Origin: Eutypa lata | Lineage: Eukaryota > Ascomycota > Sordariomycetes > Xylariales > Diatrypaceae | Assembly (NCBI GenBank): GCA_022661535.1 | Contig: JAKULF010000009.1 | Coordinates: 1,302,001-1,366,000, forward strand | Direction of reading: 5' to 3' | Length of the DNA: 64,000 nucleotides | In this document: positions 21,015 through 33,500 of the stretch, one piece after another | Layout: every line of letters starts with the position of its first letter | Position numbering within the stretch: the stretch's first letter is position 1 | Position numbers and translations under genes: made by a program | Notes under the pieces: model-generated | The model's input: the letters and a program-made list of their open reading frames with translations, nothing else | What the model was told of the DNA's origin: nothing | Database searches by the model: none

Positions 21015-23866
21015 TGTGTCGTAGTTGGTGAGTGTTGATAGTAGGGGATGTGCTTTTGTGTAAGTGGTTTGATGCTGTCTGTGTTGAGTAAAAGTGGTGT
21101 GTCTGAGTTTGAGAGATGGAGTTTTGGTTGACTGAGTTGAGGGAAGTATGATGTTTTATACTTGTAAGATGGGAAGCAAGCAGCAGTCTTTACACTAGTT
21201 TGCTTAGCCTGCAAGCATTAACGTATCACCAAAGGTCCATGTTCACATATTATAACTTCCCCTTCCCGTTTGGGCAACAGCAACTGTATCCAGCAAGTGC
21301 TGAATGATGGTAGAAAGATAGCACCAACGAGTAACTTTCTATCCTATGTTTGCTACACCGTAGATTGTAATAATATACCCCGCAGAGAAGCGGAAAGCTA
21401 CGTTATCTACCTTCGGCTAAGCAGGTGTCCCCATCCCCTCAGATACGTTCCCGTGAATATATATTATCGGATTACGTCGCCGGATATTTGCATGTGGGCG
21501 TGATATGTAACTTAGGATTTTAGACTTCCCGGTATCCAAGCGTTCATTCAACGTTTATCTGTCAAAATATACATTATTGTTGTCATTAACATCTTGTATA
21601 CAACATCTAGCTTTGCCCTGTATGCCAACTTGTTTTAAAGCTGATTAGATATCTACAATATTATGCCATTGCCCCCTGTACTAACTAGTATATAGCCACC
21701 AAAACAATTGTTGAAAGACTGGCATGAACAAAGCAAGCAGCCGCGGGAGAATATGCAATGATGCTTTTATCCAAAGTCTTGTTTTACATTTTTAATAAAA
21801 GAAACTCCCCCAAAAGCCCCTCCCGAACGTTGTACGCCTGGCACAGTTCTAGATTTACTAGATCATGCAGCTTGCTTACACTTTCGGATGCTCTGTTACT
21901 TGTAGTAATACTGTGGAACGGGAACGATGAAAGCCTGCCACGCTTCCGATAAACCACATGGTGCCACGATTGAAAGCACGTGGTAATCGATTTTATATCG
22001 ATCATGATTGTACATTGAAGAATACCATACAGTAAAGCGATATATGCGCCATCAACCTTTCCTCCTAATTGACTTGATTATATTTTGAGATAATTGGACG
22101 GCTTCACAAAAATCATATCCAATTTAAAGGTTAACACTAAGCAAGACTCGATGGCGCAAAAAAAGAAATAAATATCTTTTGGTATATGGTAGAACTAAAA
22201 GAAATAGACGCTCTGTTATAAACATATCATTGCAAGGAATAATATTCGGCTTTTGAATACGTTGTTACTTCCCTGGGCATACAGGCATGTCCAGCGAAAA
22301 AGCAAGCTCGGGTCTAAACATCGCAGGATTTATAAACCGAGGTCACTAAGTCGAGAGAGATTATAATAAGTATGAATAATGTCTTATGTACAAGAGCAGT
22401 CGTGAAGGAAAGTACTTTAACATGTATACGTATAACTATTGATTTGTCTCATGAAGCAACACAAAGTGGTTTGCTATTAAATGTCTGGCCTAAATTCCAT
22501 GTGACTGGAAAGTTAACCCATAATTTAGAGAGAGTTCTAGTAGTTCGACCTTAATAGCATAAGAAGTTAAGCTTTATGCTCGTGACATTCCGATCGTTAC
22601 TCAAATACAGCAACCCTGTATCTCCGTATGACACCGTATGAAATAGTGCACAATCTTTGTCACACTCGCCCGTGCTACACCCTTAAAATATCTGCATGAT
22701 GAGAAAGGTACCACCCCCTGAGCGTCATACGTAATTATTAGCAAAGGTGACAAGTACTACGTAGCCTAATACCTCTTCAAGCGCTCGTACAAATGGGAAG
22801 CCGCCGTATCTTTCCCACTTCCGCAGCAGACAGCCTGGGTCATCGGCTCCTCGCATATGCCCTTTGGAAGTGGAGAATTTACCAGAAGTGACGTCGCATC
22901 CGTGACCGTAGTAACGATGGGTTTCCAACGGCAAAGCGTCATTCTCTTTCCAGAAACAGCAAATAGACGGGTAACAGTCATTTCCGGGATAAGGCGGCCG
23001 GTGGGGTGAAAATGGGAATCTAACTAGAGGTAGAGTTATTTTAGATTGGTTTGCCCTGTATTTTCTACTCAAAGTTCGCCCCCTGAGCCCGCGGATTGCC
23101 CCCTGTTCGTACCTCCATTCCAAAGCTTGGGTGCCTTCGCACCCTACTATAGCCCGGTGGAGGTGCGGTCCTGGTGGAAACAACTGCGCAAACAACTGAC
23201 TGTAACCTAGTCGTGGCCGAATGAGAATCTCCTAGCTAGGGTACGTACAGAATATCGGCTTGTGGGTGACCGGAACCTGGTGCAGTGGTTCTTGCTTGAT
23301 GAGGCGGGAATTCGGAGGGTCCGAAGGCCCGCGAAGCATTCACAGTTGCATTGGTGTAGGGGTCAAATCTCAGCCCATCGAATTCGCGTCATTTTCCTCT
23401 ACGAGTCGCAAATCACTACTCTACCACACAGTTCGCTTTAACAATAGAGCATCCAAGTTTACATTCTAAGATAATTCGAGGGAACTAACCATCCGAGCTT
23501 AGAAAGCTTGGTTTGGAGATTGATGGTGTAATATTTCTAACAACCAGGTTTAGGTCTATGCTTCTATAGATATGTTAATGGAAATACACGAACGTGGTGG
23601 GCACAGGTTTCATAGCTCCAAGAATATGTAAAGGGGTAAGGGATCAAAATTGAATTTAGAACAACAGACATTCCTAAATATGAAAAAGGTTTTACTATCG
23701 CTGCTGCGAGTAGACCACTGGGTAAATCAGAAGGGTTCTATGGCGATTGAACTCTCAATTATAGTATGAAGTTATATGTACAGTGAGATAAACCAGAGGA
23801 CTAGTTATCCAAATTATTGCAGTACATCGTAGAGTTATTTTATCCATCCCACTAACAATACCTAAA
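21015..23866. other. Gene-free stretch
   Basis: 2.85 kb without a supportable gene. At about 22,750-23,195 several frames on both strands stay open, which prevents a confident call. The region otherwise looks like unique, moderately AT-rich DNA. Confidence 0.5.
21154..21160 (-). promoter_or_regulatory. TATA box of SMP-motif gene
   Basis: TATAAAA on the minus strand, 140 bp before the start codon at 21014. Confidence 0.55.
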
Positions 23867-25828
23867 CTAAGCCTGTGAACCCTTCGCATCCTCCAAGATC
23901 GCCGCGCTCGCCTTCTCACTCATCATGAAAATAGAAATAAGGGGGAAGGTGCCGGGAACGGTGGGGAAAATGGACATGTCGACAACGCGCAGGCCCTTGA
24001 CGCCGCGGACGCGGAACCGCGAGTCCAGCACAGCCAAGGGGTCGTCATCTGCGCCGATCACCGCAGTGCCCGCGGCATGGTGTCCATAGGCCTCGGCCCT
24101 GACGAACTCCTTCAGCTGCTCCTGGGTCGAGACCGCCGCGCCGGGGTAGGCCTCGCCGGTCGCGACGCCATAGCCGGGCACGGAGGCGAAGATCTCGCGC
24201 GACAGCTCGATGCCGTCGACCAGGCCCTGGATGTCCTCGTCGCCGCCGTCGACGAAGTACTCGAAGTTGATCTCGGGCACGTCCTGCGGGTCGGCGCTCA
24301 GGAGCTTGACCGCCCCTGCGCGGTTGCGCGGGTGCGACTCGGAGACCGTGTACGTGTAGACGTTCGTCTTGTTCATCAGCTCGGTGTAGTTGACGTAAGG
24401 GGGCAAGTGGCCCAGGATGCCATCCGCGGAGCCGTACAGGATCAGGTCGCGCTCACCACGGGGCGCTACGCTCGACGTGTACAGCACGAACTGGTAGAAG
24501 CCCAGAGTCGACCACGGCCCAGTTCCCTTCTCTTCCCACTCCTTGTAGCACTCGTTGACTTCGAGCGCGCCCGTGCAGTTGTCCCAGAACGTGAAGTTGT
24601 TCTGGAATTCGTGGATAACAGGGATCTCGTAGTGATCTCGCAGGTTCTTGCCGACACCCGGCAAGTCGACGACCACTGGGATGTTGTGCTCGGCTAGCTC
24701 ATCTGCTGCGCCGATTCCGCTCAGCATCAGGATTTGGGGTGTGTTGAAGGTACCACCGGATACAATGATCTCGCGACGAGCGTAAGCGGTACGTGGGACA
24801 CCAGTGTTGTTCTTCGCTGCACCCTTGGCCCGCGGATCAGCTCTATATAGCTTTTCACCCTCGAGGTACTCAACACCCTTCGCGACGAGGTCGTCATCGA
24901 TTTGAACCTTGGTAACGAGGCTGTCGAATCGAACAGTCAGAGGCAAACCCTTAGCGACACCCTCGTTGACACGACTTCCAGCACTGTAGCGTCTGCCTCT
25001 CTCATCCTTCTTGAACGATATTTGGTACACGTCGTTCTGGAAGTCGCGATCAGGGATGTCCTCGTTGATGTCCTTGGTTGCTAGGACGTCGAAGTCCGTG
25101 CTCAGACTCCTGTCGGAGTATCCGAGAGCAGCTGCTGAGCCTTGCGTCACGGCAAGGATTTGCGGCTCCTGCTCCATCAGGGACTTGTCGCCTATACCAA
25201 CAGGCTGGTATCCCGAGAAGCCGTGGCCCTTTGCGCTTTCGTCTAAGAAGAGGTTCCGCTCTAGGTGTTCGAAGTACTTGAGTAGCTCATCGTGGTGCCA
25301 GCTCTCGTCACCGGTTATGTCGGCAATATTGTCCCAGTCCCAGTCGGAGGGGCGGACAGTCAGTCCTCCGTTGTGAGTGTCACAACCCCCCAGCGTGCCT
25401 GCTCGAGGATACCAAATACCCAGTTGCTTCGAGCCCTCTGGAGGATCTACGCCGATCCAGTACTCTCCATCGGGCTTCTCCCAGACCATCTTGCTACTCT
25501 TAGCAGCCTCTGTCTCGTTTCCGTAGTTCTTGGTGTAGAACCACCACCCCTGCTCCTCATCCCATTGAGCCTCCCCGAAAAAGGCGGGGATCTCTTGGCT
25601 GATCTTGGACGTGTGGTTCTGGCCGGCTTCGAGGAGAAGCACCGTGTAGCCAGCCTCAGCGAGGTTCACTGCCAAAGGGCCACCTCCAGGTCCAGAACCG
25701 ATGACGATATAGTCGAAGGTGTCGGTTTCATTCTGTCTGGCATACACTGGGTTTCCTGTCTGCGGGAGTGACAAAACAGAAGAGGCACAGGCCAAGAGGC
25801 TGGCTAAAGTAAGAGAGGTTGAGCGCAT
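23867..25828 (-). CDS. Secreted GMC oxidoreductase (FAD-dependent alcohol/choline dehydrogenase-like)
   Basis: A 653-residue intronless protein with a signal peptide (about 1-20, ending CASSVLSLP). The FAD dinucleotide loop is GSGPGGG at residues 44-50, followed by YTVLLLEAG. YPRAGTLGGCDTHNGG and GGTFNTPQILMLSGIGA are the two GMC signature areas. The C-terminal half has YGHHAAGTAVIG with the catalytic His (583/584). The second active-site position, His or Asn in most GMC enzymes, falls in the segment FPTVPGTFPLISIFMMSEKA, which has neither. Several Asn-X-Ser/Thr sites fit secretion. It should oxidise an alcohol or sugar-like substrate with FAD and O2 or another acceptor; the substrate is unknown. 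It is divergent from the siderophore transporter across 1.5 kb. Confidence 0.92.
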   Translation of the reverse strand: MRSTSLTLASLLACASSVLSLPQTGNPVYARQNETDTFDYIVIGSGPGGGPLAVNLAEAGYTVLLLEAGQNHTSKISQEIPAFFGEAQWDEEQGWWFYTKNYGNETEAAKSSKMVWEKPDGEYWIGVDPPEGSKQLGIWYPRAGTLGGCDTHNGGLTVRPSDWDWDNIADITGDESWHHDELLKYFEHLERNLFLDESAKGHGFSGYQPVGIGDKSLMEQEPQILAVTQGSAAALGYSDRSLSTDFDVLATKDINEDIPDRDFQNDVYQISFKKDERGRRYSAGSRVNEGVAKGLPLTVRFDSLVTKVQIDDDLVAKGVEYLEGEKLYRADPRAKGAAKNNTGVPRTAYARREIIVSGGTFNTPQILMLSGIGAADELAEHNIPVVVDLPGVGKNLRDHYEIPVIHEFQNNFTFWDNCTGALEVNECYKEWEEKGTGPWSTLGFYQFVLYTSSVAPRGERDLILYGSADGILGHLPPYVNYTELMNKTNVYTYTVSESHPRNRAGAVKLLSADPQDVPEINFEYFVDGGDEDIQGLVDGIELSREIFASVPGYGVATGEAYPGAAVSTQEQLKEFVRAEAYGHHAAGTAVIGADDDPLAVLDSRFRVRGVKGLRVVDMSIFPTVPGTFPLISIFMMSEKASAAILEDAKGSQA

Positions 25829-25931
25829 CTTTCCACGGCGTCTCGAACCAAGATGAGTCTGCCCAGGATCGTAGAGAAAAGAGGTGCTTCAAAACTTCAG
25901 AGCTCGCCATAGCCGTCGTCGAGGGCACCTT

Positions 25932-25939
25932 TATTTATA
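25932..25939 (-). promoter_or_regulatory. TATA box of GMC gene
   Basis: TATAAATA on the minus strand about 104 bp upstream of the GMC start codon. Confidence 0.55.
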
Positions 25940-26005
25940 CTTGTGCCTGCGGGCCGGCACATTCCTTCCTCACAACCTTGATGATCATCGCGAGGCAATG
26001 TATGG

Positions 26006-26020
26006 GCACGTCTGACGTGC
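26006..26020. promoter_or_regulatory. ACGT inverted repeat
   Basis: GCACGTC-T-GACGTGC, two perfect 7-bp arms with a one-base spacer, each with an ACGT core. It lies 178 bp upstream of the GMC start, on the divergent side toward the siderophore transporter. The layout suits a dimeric bZIP or bHLH factor; the factor is unknown. Confidence 0.45.
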
Positions 26021-27321
26021 TCAACTAGGCCGAATGAAGAACTCGCCTCTTCATGAGCATGGGTTCCGCTGCAGTAGACACATGTAATAAAGTTGATGCG
26101 CGGTGACAAGGATCGTCTGAAGGATTTTCGACATAACAAAAAGAAGCTATTCTATACGACACACTGCATAGAAAGGCGCTTGGCACACGTGGGATACACA
26201 GCGAAGAGCTTCATAGTTTATGTCGATCTTCCTTATTTTGTTTAGACTTTTTTCTCACTGCATTCTACCTATATTTCTCTAAATTCTAGACTAGTCCCTG
26301 CGTACATTTCTGGGCAGTATTGCAAGCGAAATATGACCCTAGCGGCGAAATTTTGTCATCCCAGAGAAATACAAATTCTTCATTTGAATCGATCATGATC
26401 GAAGCACTGGGTCGAAGTGGGTTGGCATTACACAGAGACTATTGTAAAGCATGTAGCTGTCTATGTACGTAGTACAAGTTTGACGTAATACCCCTGCCTG
26501 TCATCACATTTTAGCGCTGGAGGAAACGTTAGCCTCTAACTGTCATCTTATCTTATCCATCTAATCTGATCATCACTGGGTTAGGATTCCCATTATGTAG
26601 CCCCACCTAACTTCGGGGTTGGTTCTCCCAATTCATGGGTGTCCAATGTAGATCAGCCGATGCCGGTCATTGCGTCGTCCGACCAGTGGGATACTAGAGA
26701 GCTCTAGATCTTGCTTGATTCTTGGCTGAATCGTCTTACCATCCCTCCTACATTACGAAGACAGTCCGAAAACAGTTGCTGCTGGATCTAGCCAAGGCCC
26801 TACCAGGAGGGCCAACAAGACCTCGCGAGGAGAATGCCCTGAACGGCATGCTGGCCCGGACTCTTCGCGGGCAAACCTGATGGGGGATCTTCTAAAATTG
26901 TTCACGTTACCGAGGATATGCGCATCGTAGACAGGAGCTCACAATGTTTCAGCTGTAAAATCCAATCACATCCATACGCGAGCTGCAGTCTTTTCCACAA
27001 TGCCCAGACCCGATCGCAGTCACACCCGCGCTGAAATCGTGTTTTTCCCTCTCAGCTTGGCGATATACCCTGCTTCCAGCTACGCTTTCGACCTTCTAGG
27101 CAGGTGGGAAAATACCTCTGCAGACGATTTCCCCACTCCCTCTGCAGTGTCTCAGCCGCGTGTCCTGTTATCTTTTTGATCTATAACAAACATATAAAAG
27201 TGATGATGCGATAACTGTATTTGGACATTGTAATCGTCGCAATTGACGACAACATATACTCATATCGTGATATTGGATTGTGAACAGACAAGTAAATCCC
27301 CTATTCTTGCACGGCCTCAAT

Positions 27322-29312
27322 ATGGAGAAAAAAGTCGATGAACAAGACGCCCACGAGGTGCCGGTGAATCCGAATCAACCAAATATCCCATCCGACGATG
27401 CAGCTTCAGAGGAATTCCAGGAAGGTGTACAGCGCGTTCGCGCTGTTACAGCATCCTGGAGCAAGACCACGCTTTGGGTGATGTTTGCCCTGTAAGTGTC
27501 TGAACGAGAACAAATTAGACTTCATCGGTACGACTAGTAGGGACAAATACTGACTTTGGAACTTTGATAGCTTGTACCTGGTTTCGTTCGTCGATGCGGT
27601 TCTGGTGTCCGTCCAGAGTTCTCTGAGTCCCTACGTCACCTCCGCGTTCCAGTCACATGGTCTCCTTACCAGTGTTAGCATCGTATCTACCATTCTCAGT
27701 GGTTGTACGAGACTCACGCTTGCCAAAATTATCGACATCTGGGGTCGGGTTACGGGCTTCGTTTTCATGCTGCTGATTGTCGTTATCGGCATGATCATGA
27801 AAGCTACCTGCCAAAACATCGAGACATACTTTGGCGCGCATACCCTTTACTGGACCGGACATATCGGCATGATGTATGTGGTTGATGTCATGCTCTCCGA
27901 CATGACCACGTTGAAAAACCGCATGATCATGTTCGGCATCAACGGTACGCCCACAATTGCCAGCACCTTCGCTGGCCCCAAAATTGCAAACTTGTTCTAC
28001 GATAATCTCAACTTCCGCTGGGCGTTCGGCTCCTTTGCCATCATCATTGCCGGTGTGTCGCTCCCGGTTGCCCTGAACATGATGATCATGGAGCGCAAGG
28101 CCGCCAAGATTGGTGTCCTGCAAAAGGAAAAGTCCGGTCGCACTTGGTACCAGTCCATCCTGCACTACACCATCGAGTTAGACAGTAATTATATACCACT
28201 TCCCTTATCTTCTGGGGGGTGATAACGCTGACAGTGAACAACCACAGTTATGGGCATCATTTTAATTATAGCTGCATTCGCACTCATCCTCCTCCCATTC
28301 AGCATCGTGCACTACGCACCCAATGGCTGGGCAAGCGGCTATATCATTGCCATGGAGGTTATCGGTATCCTTTGCCTCCCAGGATTTTATGCATGGGAGC
28401 GCTACGTTGCCCCAGTTCAATTCCTGCCCTGGAAATATCTTAGGGAGCCCACCATTATTGGTTCCTGCGTTCTTTATGGTGTCATGTTTGTTTCAACCTT
28501 GTGAGTATATATCCCTGAATCCCTCGTCCTGTCCTTGTTGGACTCAAGCTAATTGTCGAACTTCAGTTGTTGGAATGGTTACTTCAGCTCTTACCTGCAG
28601 GTCGTCCATAGACTGAGCATTACCACTTCGAACTATGTCCTGAACTCCTATTCACTTACTTCCGCCTTCATAAGCCCATTTATTGGCCTGTAAGTATATT
28701 ACGTTCTTCTTAGCTTCTCGATGGCTAACAATCTCGTGCAGATTGATCAGGGCCACTGGCCGATTCAAGTGGGTCGCTTATGTCGGAGTCCCTCTGATGC
28801 TCCTTGGCACGGGACTTTTGCTCCCTTTTAGGCAGCCTTCTACCCATGTCGGGCTAGTTACCATGACCCAGGTTCTTGTTGGTCTAGGAAGTGCCTTCTT
28901 TGCGACGTGTGGTCAGCTCGCTGTGATGGCGCCTATTAGCCACCAGGAGATCGCCGTGGTCATCGGTATCTGGGGCATGTTCGGGTCTATCGGTGCTGCC
29001 ATCGGTCTCGCCATTGCTGGTGCTATCTGGAATAACGTCCTTCCTGCGCAACTGTACGAGCGCCTTCCTGAGGAGAGCAAGAACATGACAGCGACTATAT
29101 TTGGTGATATCGTAGTGCAGTTATCATACGCCGATGGCTCGCCAGAGCGAGATGCCATCGTGGCCGCTTACGGAGACGTGCAGAGAAAGATGGTCATCGC
29201 AGGCGCCTCTTTCATGCCCCTGATTCTAGGTTCCATCTTTGTCTGGAAGAACATCAACGTCAGGAAGCTGGAGGACGAGAAGGGCAACCAGACGAAGGGT
29301 AATGTGTGGTAA
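27322..29312 (+). CDS. MFS siderophore-iron transporter (Sit1/MirB type)
   Basis: Five exons (27322-27491, 27571-28184, 28248-28500, 28567-28689, 28742-29312) with four GT-AG introns, all phases consistent. After an acidic cytosolic N-terminus come many hydrophobic helices, about 14 expected. Family hallmarks include LVSFVDAVLVSVQSSLSPYV in helix 1, TGHIGMMYVVDVMLSDMT, the FRWAFGSFAIIIAG segment, HYAPNGWASGYI, an extracellular loop before CWNGYFSSYLQVV, and the long loop NVLPAQLYERLPEE before the last helix. This pattern is that of fungal ferric-siderophore importers, which use the proton gradient. The ligand cannot be told. It is divergent from the GMC gene and followed on the same strand by the ABC transporter, whose promoter has iron-GATA sites. 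Confidence 0.92.
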
Positions 29313-29995
29313 ACTAAGATGACACCCTTTGTTACCATACATTATTCATTGGTGGATTTGGCTATGGCACCATGATTACTAGGTGTGATTATTAGTGTAA
29401 CCCCTCTACTACATATGTGGCAGTAAGGCTGCTACTTGGTTCAGGGCTACTAGATTCATAGTTAGTGGTTATACCCCTTACAAATTGCATTATACTACGC
29501 CACGTGCTGTATATCACTACTCCGAACACCAATTTTCTACTTATTTAGCACATATGCATAGTTTATGGTGAGACTTTTGAACATTGCCCTGTAATCGTGG
29601 GTTTGGGTACACGGTTGCTGCATAGGAAGCGGCCTTGGCGAAGTAGTACAGACCCGTTCCGAATGAAACCATGAGGGAACTACTAATTCGTGGAGAAATT
29701 GAGACGGGATTTTACAAGTGCTACGTATTGAGCGACTCGATCCGGTATTACCGCACCATTGTCAATCATTCATCAGATTTCGGTGAAATCTTATTAACCT
29801 ATTTTTAACATGGCAAGCCAGCAAGCATGGCTGCCTGACAAGAGAAACAGAGAGACAGACACTGGGCCCTGAAAAATCCTAGCACGTAGTATGATATTAT
29901 GACACATACGTAGTAGGTAGCATGGGGGGAGTTCTCCCTATTAGGAAGGTATCTCATCCCATCGCTCCATGGGAGGGAGTGGAGACAGAAATTTT

Positions 29996-30004
29996 TTATC
30001 TGAT
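29996..30004 (-). promoter_or_regulatory. SreA-type iron GATA site 1
   Basis: TTATCTGAT, the reverse complement of ATCAGATAA, an exact match to ATCWGATAA, the consensus of fungal iron-repressing GATA factors (SreA/Urbs1/SRE type). It lies 512 bp before the ABC transporter start. Confidence 0.5.
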
Positions 30005-30069
30005 CCGAGAAGCCCACTGCACGGATCCGTGTCTCCACAGAATAAAATGCAAAAAGTCTCGGCAGACAT

Positions 30070-30078
30070 TTATCAGAT
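30070..30078 (-). promoter_or_regulatory. SreA-type iron GATA site 2
   Basis: TTATCAGAT, the reverse complement of ATCTGATAA, again an exact ATCWGATAA. It lies 74 bp from site 1 in the same orientation and 438 bp before the ABC transporter start. Confidence 0.5.
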
Positions 30079-30515
30079 CCGATTCCGACCTCTGATTCGT
30101 ACCCGATGTCGGGCTCGGCACGCTAAGATGTCTCGGCAGATCTCAAAAGAGGAAGACAAGCCTTGACAAGGTACAGTGTGTACGAAGTATGTAAGGGCTA
30201 ACTTATGTACTTCCTTCGTAAACCATTGAATATCTCGCTTGACTATTCGGAACCACCATTTAACAAACTCTGCAGTAGATCCTCTCATGCAGAATGACAC
30301 TCTCAGCCTCTTGGCAGATGAACTGTTCCACTTCTTAATATTGGCGGGTTCATTAGGTTATGAGATTAACAACAAGCAGCTATGAGCCTAAAAAGCGTTG
30401 GTAACACGTGATTCATGTCGTTGAATCTTCTCATATTGTAAACGTGAGAGATAAGAGAAGTCAATCACAGTGAAGCCGTTTAACCAGACCTGAAGAGCTA
30501 ATATCAGGCGGTAAC

Positions 30516-33500
30516 ATGGCTGGTGACAAAGCCGTTGCGAAGAAGCCTCCGGTGAGTACCTAGATATCGCGGTGTGATTTCCTCTTTTTGTACTTAGATT
30601 ATCTCGGATATAGTCTTCGTGAAGCTTTGCGGAGGAAAGAGAAAGAAACGAATACGCGGTTCGTTCATCATTCTGACTCTTGCAATGTAGGCAAAACGGC
30701 AGTTTCTCACCTGGTTCAGACTCCTGCTCTGCACGCAGCCGACATGGTTCGACCTCTTTCTTCTGGGCGCCGGCACGATATTTGCTATCGGATCCGGCAT
30801 TCCGTTCCCACTGATGGGCATCCTGTTCGGTCAGCTCTTGGATAATCTCAACGCGGCCACATGCAGTGTCCAGTCCGACAGCGGCGGCGACGACGATGCC
30901 CTGCAGTACCAGGAGACCATCAATTCCACGGTCGCAAAGCTCGCCTGGATAGCAGCCGTGCAGTTCGTCCTGATATACCTGCACAACGTGTGCTGGAACA
31001 TCCAGTCGCAGCGCCTGGCCCACCGCCTGCGCGAGCGGTACTTCCGGCACCTGCTGCGGCAGGAGCCCAGCTTCTTCGACGACAAGCACGCCGGCGAGGT
31101 CAGTGCCCGCCTTAACGACGACTTCAACGCCATCCAGGCGGGGACCTGTGAGAAGGTCGGCCGCCTCATCGGCCAGTGCAGTTTCTTCGTCACCGCCTAC
31201 ATCGTCGCCTTCATGAAGATCCCCGTCCTGGCGGGAATGCTCGTGTCCCTCCTCCCGGCCTACCTGATCATGACCGGCCTCTGCAGCCACTTCATCAAGA
31301 AGTTCACGTCCAAGTCGGCCGCCTCCTTCGCCGCTGCCAGCTCCATCGCCTCCGAGGCCCTCTCTAATGTCCCGCTTGTCCAGGCGTTCGGTGCTGGTCC
31401 GAGGCTAGAGGTCAAGTTCGCTAGGCATCTGGCTATAGGGCGGAAGTCTGGTATCAAAAAGGGGCTCGTGGCTGCTGGCCAGGCCGGCTTGCTATATTTC
31501 ATAGCGTATAGTTCTAACTCTCTGGCTTATTGGCAGGGCAGTCGCATGATTGCCAATGCGCTCGACGGGAAGGGCACTGCAACTGTTGGACAAGTCTACA
31601 CTGTCGTGTTCTTGCTTGTTGATGGTACGTTAAGCTATTTAGAAATTGCCTATACTCTATTCTCTATTCTTCTACTCAACGGGGCGTGGCTACATCATTC
31701 CTGCATACTAACTTGACATATAGCCTGTATAATTCTCGGTGGACTCGCTCCCCTATTTCCCATCCTTGGCGCAGCGTCGGAAGCGTATGAACGTGTCAGT
31801 GTTGATATGAAGTACAACTCAGCTATCGATGGAATGTCTAGCTCTGGAACCGAGTTGTCCTGGGATACGCCGGGATGCGTTGAGCTACAACAAGTCTCTT
31901 TCGCATACGCCTCTCGGCTCGACCAGCCAGCACTGAAGAACGTCGACCTCACCTTCGAGGCCGGAAAGTATACCGCCATCGTTGGCCAATCCGGGAGTGG
32001 GAAGTCTACGGTTGCGGCCCTGCTAAATCGTCTCTATAATCCCACTAGCGGAACTATACTGTTCGATGGCGCCGATATGAAATCTGTCAATGTCCGCAGC
32101 ATACGAGGTTTGGTGAGTCTGGTGCAACAAGAATCTCCGCTGTTCGACCGCTCAATATTCGAGAACATCGCTCTCGGCCTTATGAACTCACCTCGCCCCG
32201 AACACCAGAGGCTCAAGCCTGTGCTCTTGAGTCCCGAGTTGCAGGCCCTAGCCTCCCACAGCGGCAAAGAGATGCTGGATGAAGCATCGAAAAGTGGAGA
32301 GATTATTGCCGAGATTGCGATTCTAGTGCGCAAAGCGGCCGATCTAGCTGATCTGACCTTCGTCGACCATCTCGACCTCGGCTATGCTACGCAAGTCGGC
32401 GTTGGTGGTAAGCTTCTGAGTGGTGGTCAGCGCCAGCGTGTCGCTCTGGCACGAGCTCTTGTCCGCGATCCCAAGATCCTGGTTCTCGACGAAGCTACAG
32501 CTGCCCTAGACTCTGCCACCGAGAAAAGAATCCAAGCTGCTATCGATCGTTTTGCTGTAGGTAGGACTGTGATCTCTATCGCACACAGGCTTTCCACCAT
32601 CAAGCATGCCGACAAGGTTGTCGTCATGCGTGACGGCGAAGTGGTCGAACAGGGCACCTACCAAGGGCTCCTAGAGAGCGGCGGCGCCTTTGCTCGGCTC
32701 GCGGCCCTGCAGGGACTGAACTCATCATCGGGAAGAGCTACGGATTCGGTTTCGCTCGACGAGACTCTCGATGGGGAATCTATCAGTGGCGACACTAAGA
32801 AGAGTAGGCCGTCTTCACTCATCATGACTGAGAAGAAAGAAATGACTACGGAGAAATGCGAAGTATCCGATGAGGATTCTCAACCCAAGCCCAAGGAAGC
32901 CACTGCCCCTAAGGACATTGACACCCCGCTTCCAACTGGAGCTGTTATTCGGGGCATGAGCGCACTAGCTAGATCTGACTATCGCTGGCTAGCTATTGCC
33001 GTGCCCACATCTATCGTCGTCGCATGCACCTTTACCGCCATGGGTCTGATATTCGGCCATACAGTTAGCGCCCTTAGTTCTTGCATGTCTACGGTTGCAG
33101 AAGTCCTTTCCCTAGGTCGTTTCTTCGGTGGTCTTATTTTCATGCTAGCTGTGGTTGAGCTTTTTGCCAACTTGGGCAGCTGGTCGTCATTCGGTCGCGT
33201 GTCGGAGAACCTGGTCTACCGCGTTCGCCTACTGAGCTTTAGGTCCTTGCTGGAGCAGAGCGTAGAGTGGCATAGCTCAGAGAACCGAAACCCAACTACT
33301 CTTCTCGGTGTGATCACGAAAGACGGAGCCGCGTTAGCCGCTTTCAGCGGAAGCATCATCGCTACATCCTTCTCGATTACTGTCAACTTCCTAGTAGCTA
33401 TAATTGTGTCTCACATATTCGCTTGGAAGATCGCACTTGTCTGCTTAGCAATGGTGCCCATCCTTCTTTCTGCTGGTATTCTTCAGATCCGCGCTACCTC

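Larger units (their letters stand above)
25829..27321. other. Divergent intergenic region, GMC / siderophore transporter
   Basis: Shared upstream region. Near the GMC side are a TATA box and the ACGT inverted repeat. At 26,546-26,558 tandem TTATC (GATA) motifs occur, but no exact ATCWGATAA. No gene seen. Confidence 0.55.
29313..30515. other. Intergenic region with iron-type GATA sites
   Basis: Region between the siderophore transporter and the ABC transporter. Holds two exact ATCWGATAA sites and, between them, a 12-bp palindrome CACGGATCCGTG (30020-30031). No gene seen. Confidence 0.6.

Noticed and set aside
22725..23195. Open frame of 156 codons, minus strand, with an overlapping 71-codon frame
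   Set aside because: Both minus frames and a plus frame stay open over the same bases, no domain or signal peptide is recognisable, and no splice partners were found.
24077..24697. 206-codon open frame opposite the GMC gene
   Set aside because: Antisense shadow in a GC-rich gene with all family motifs on the other strand.
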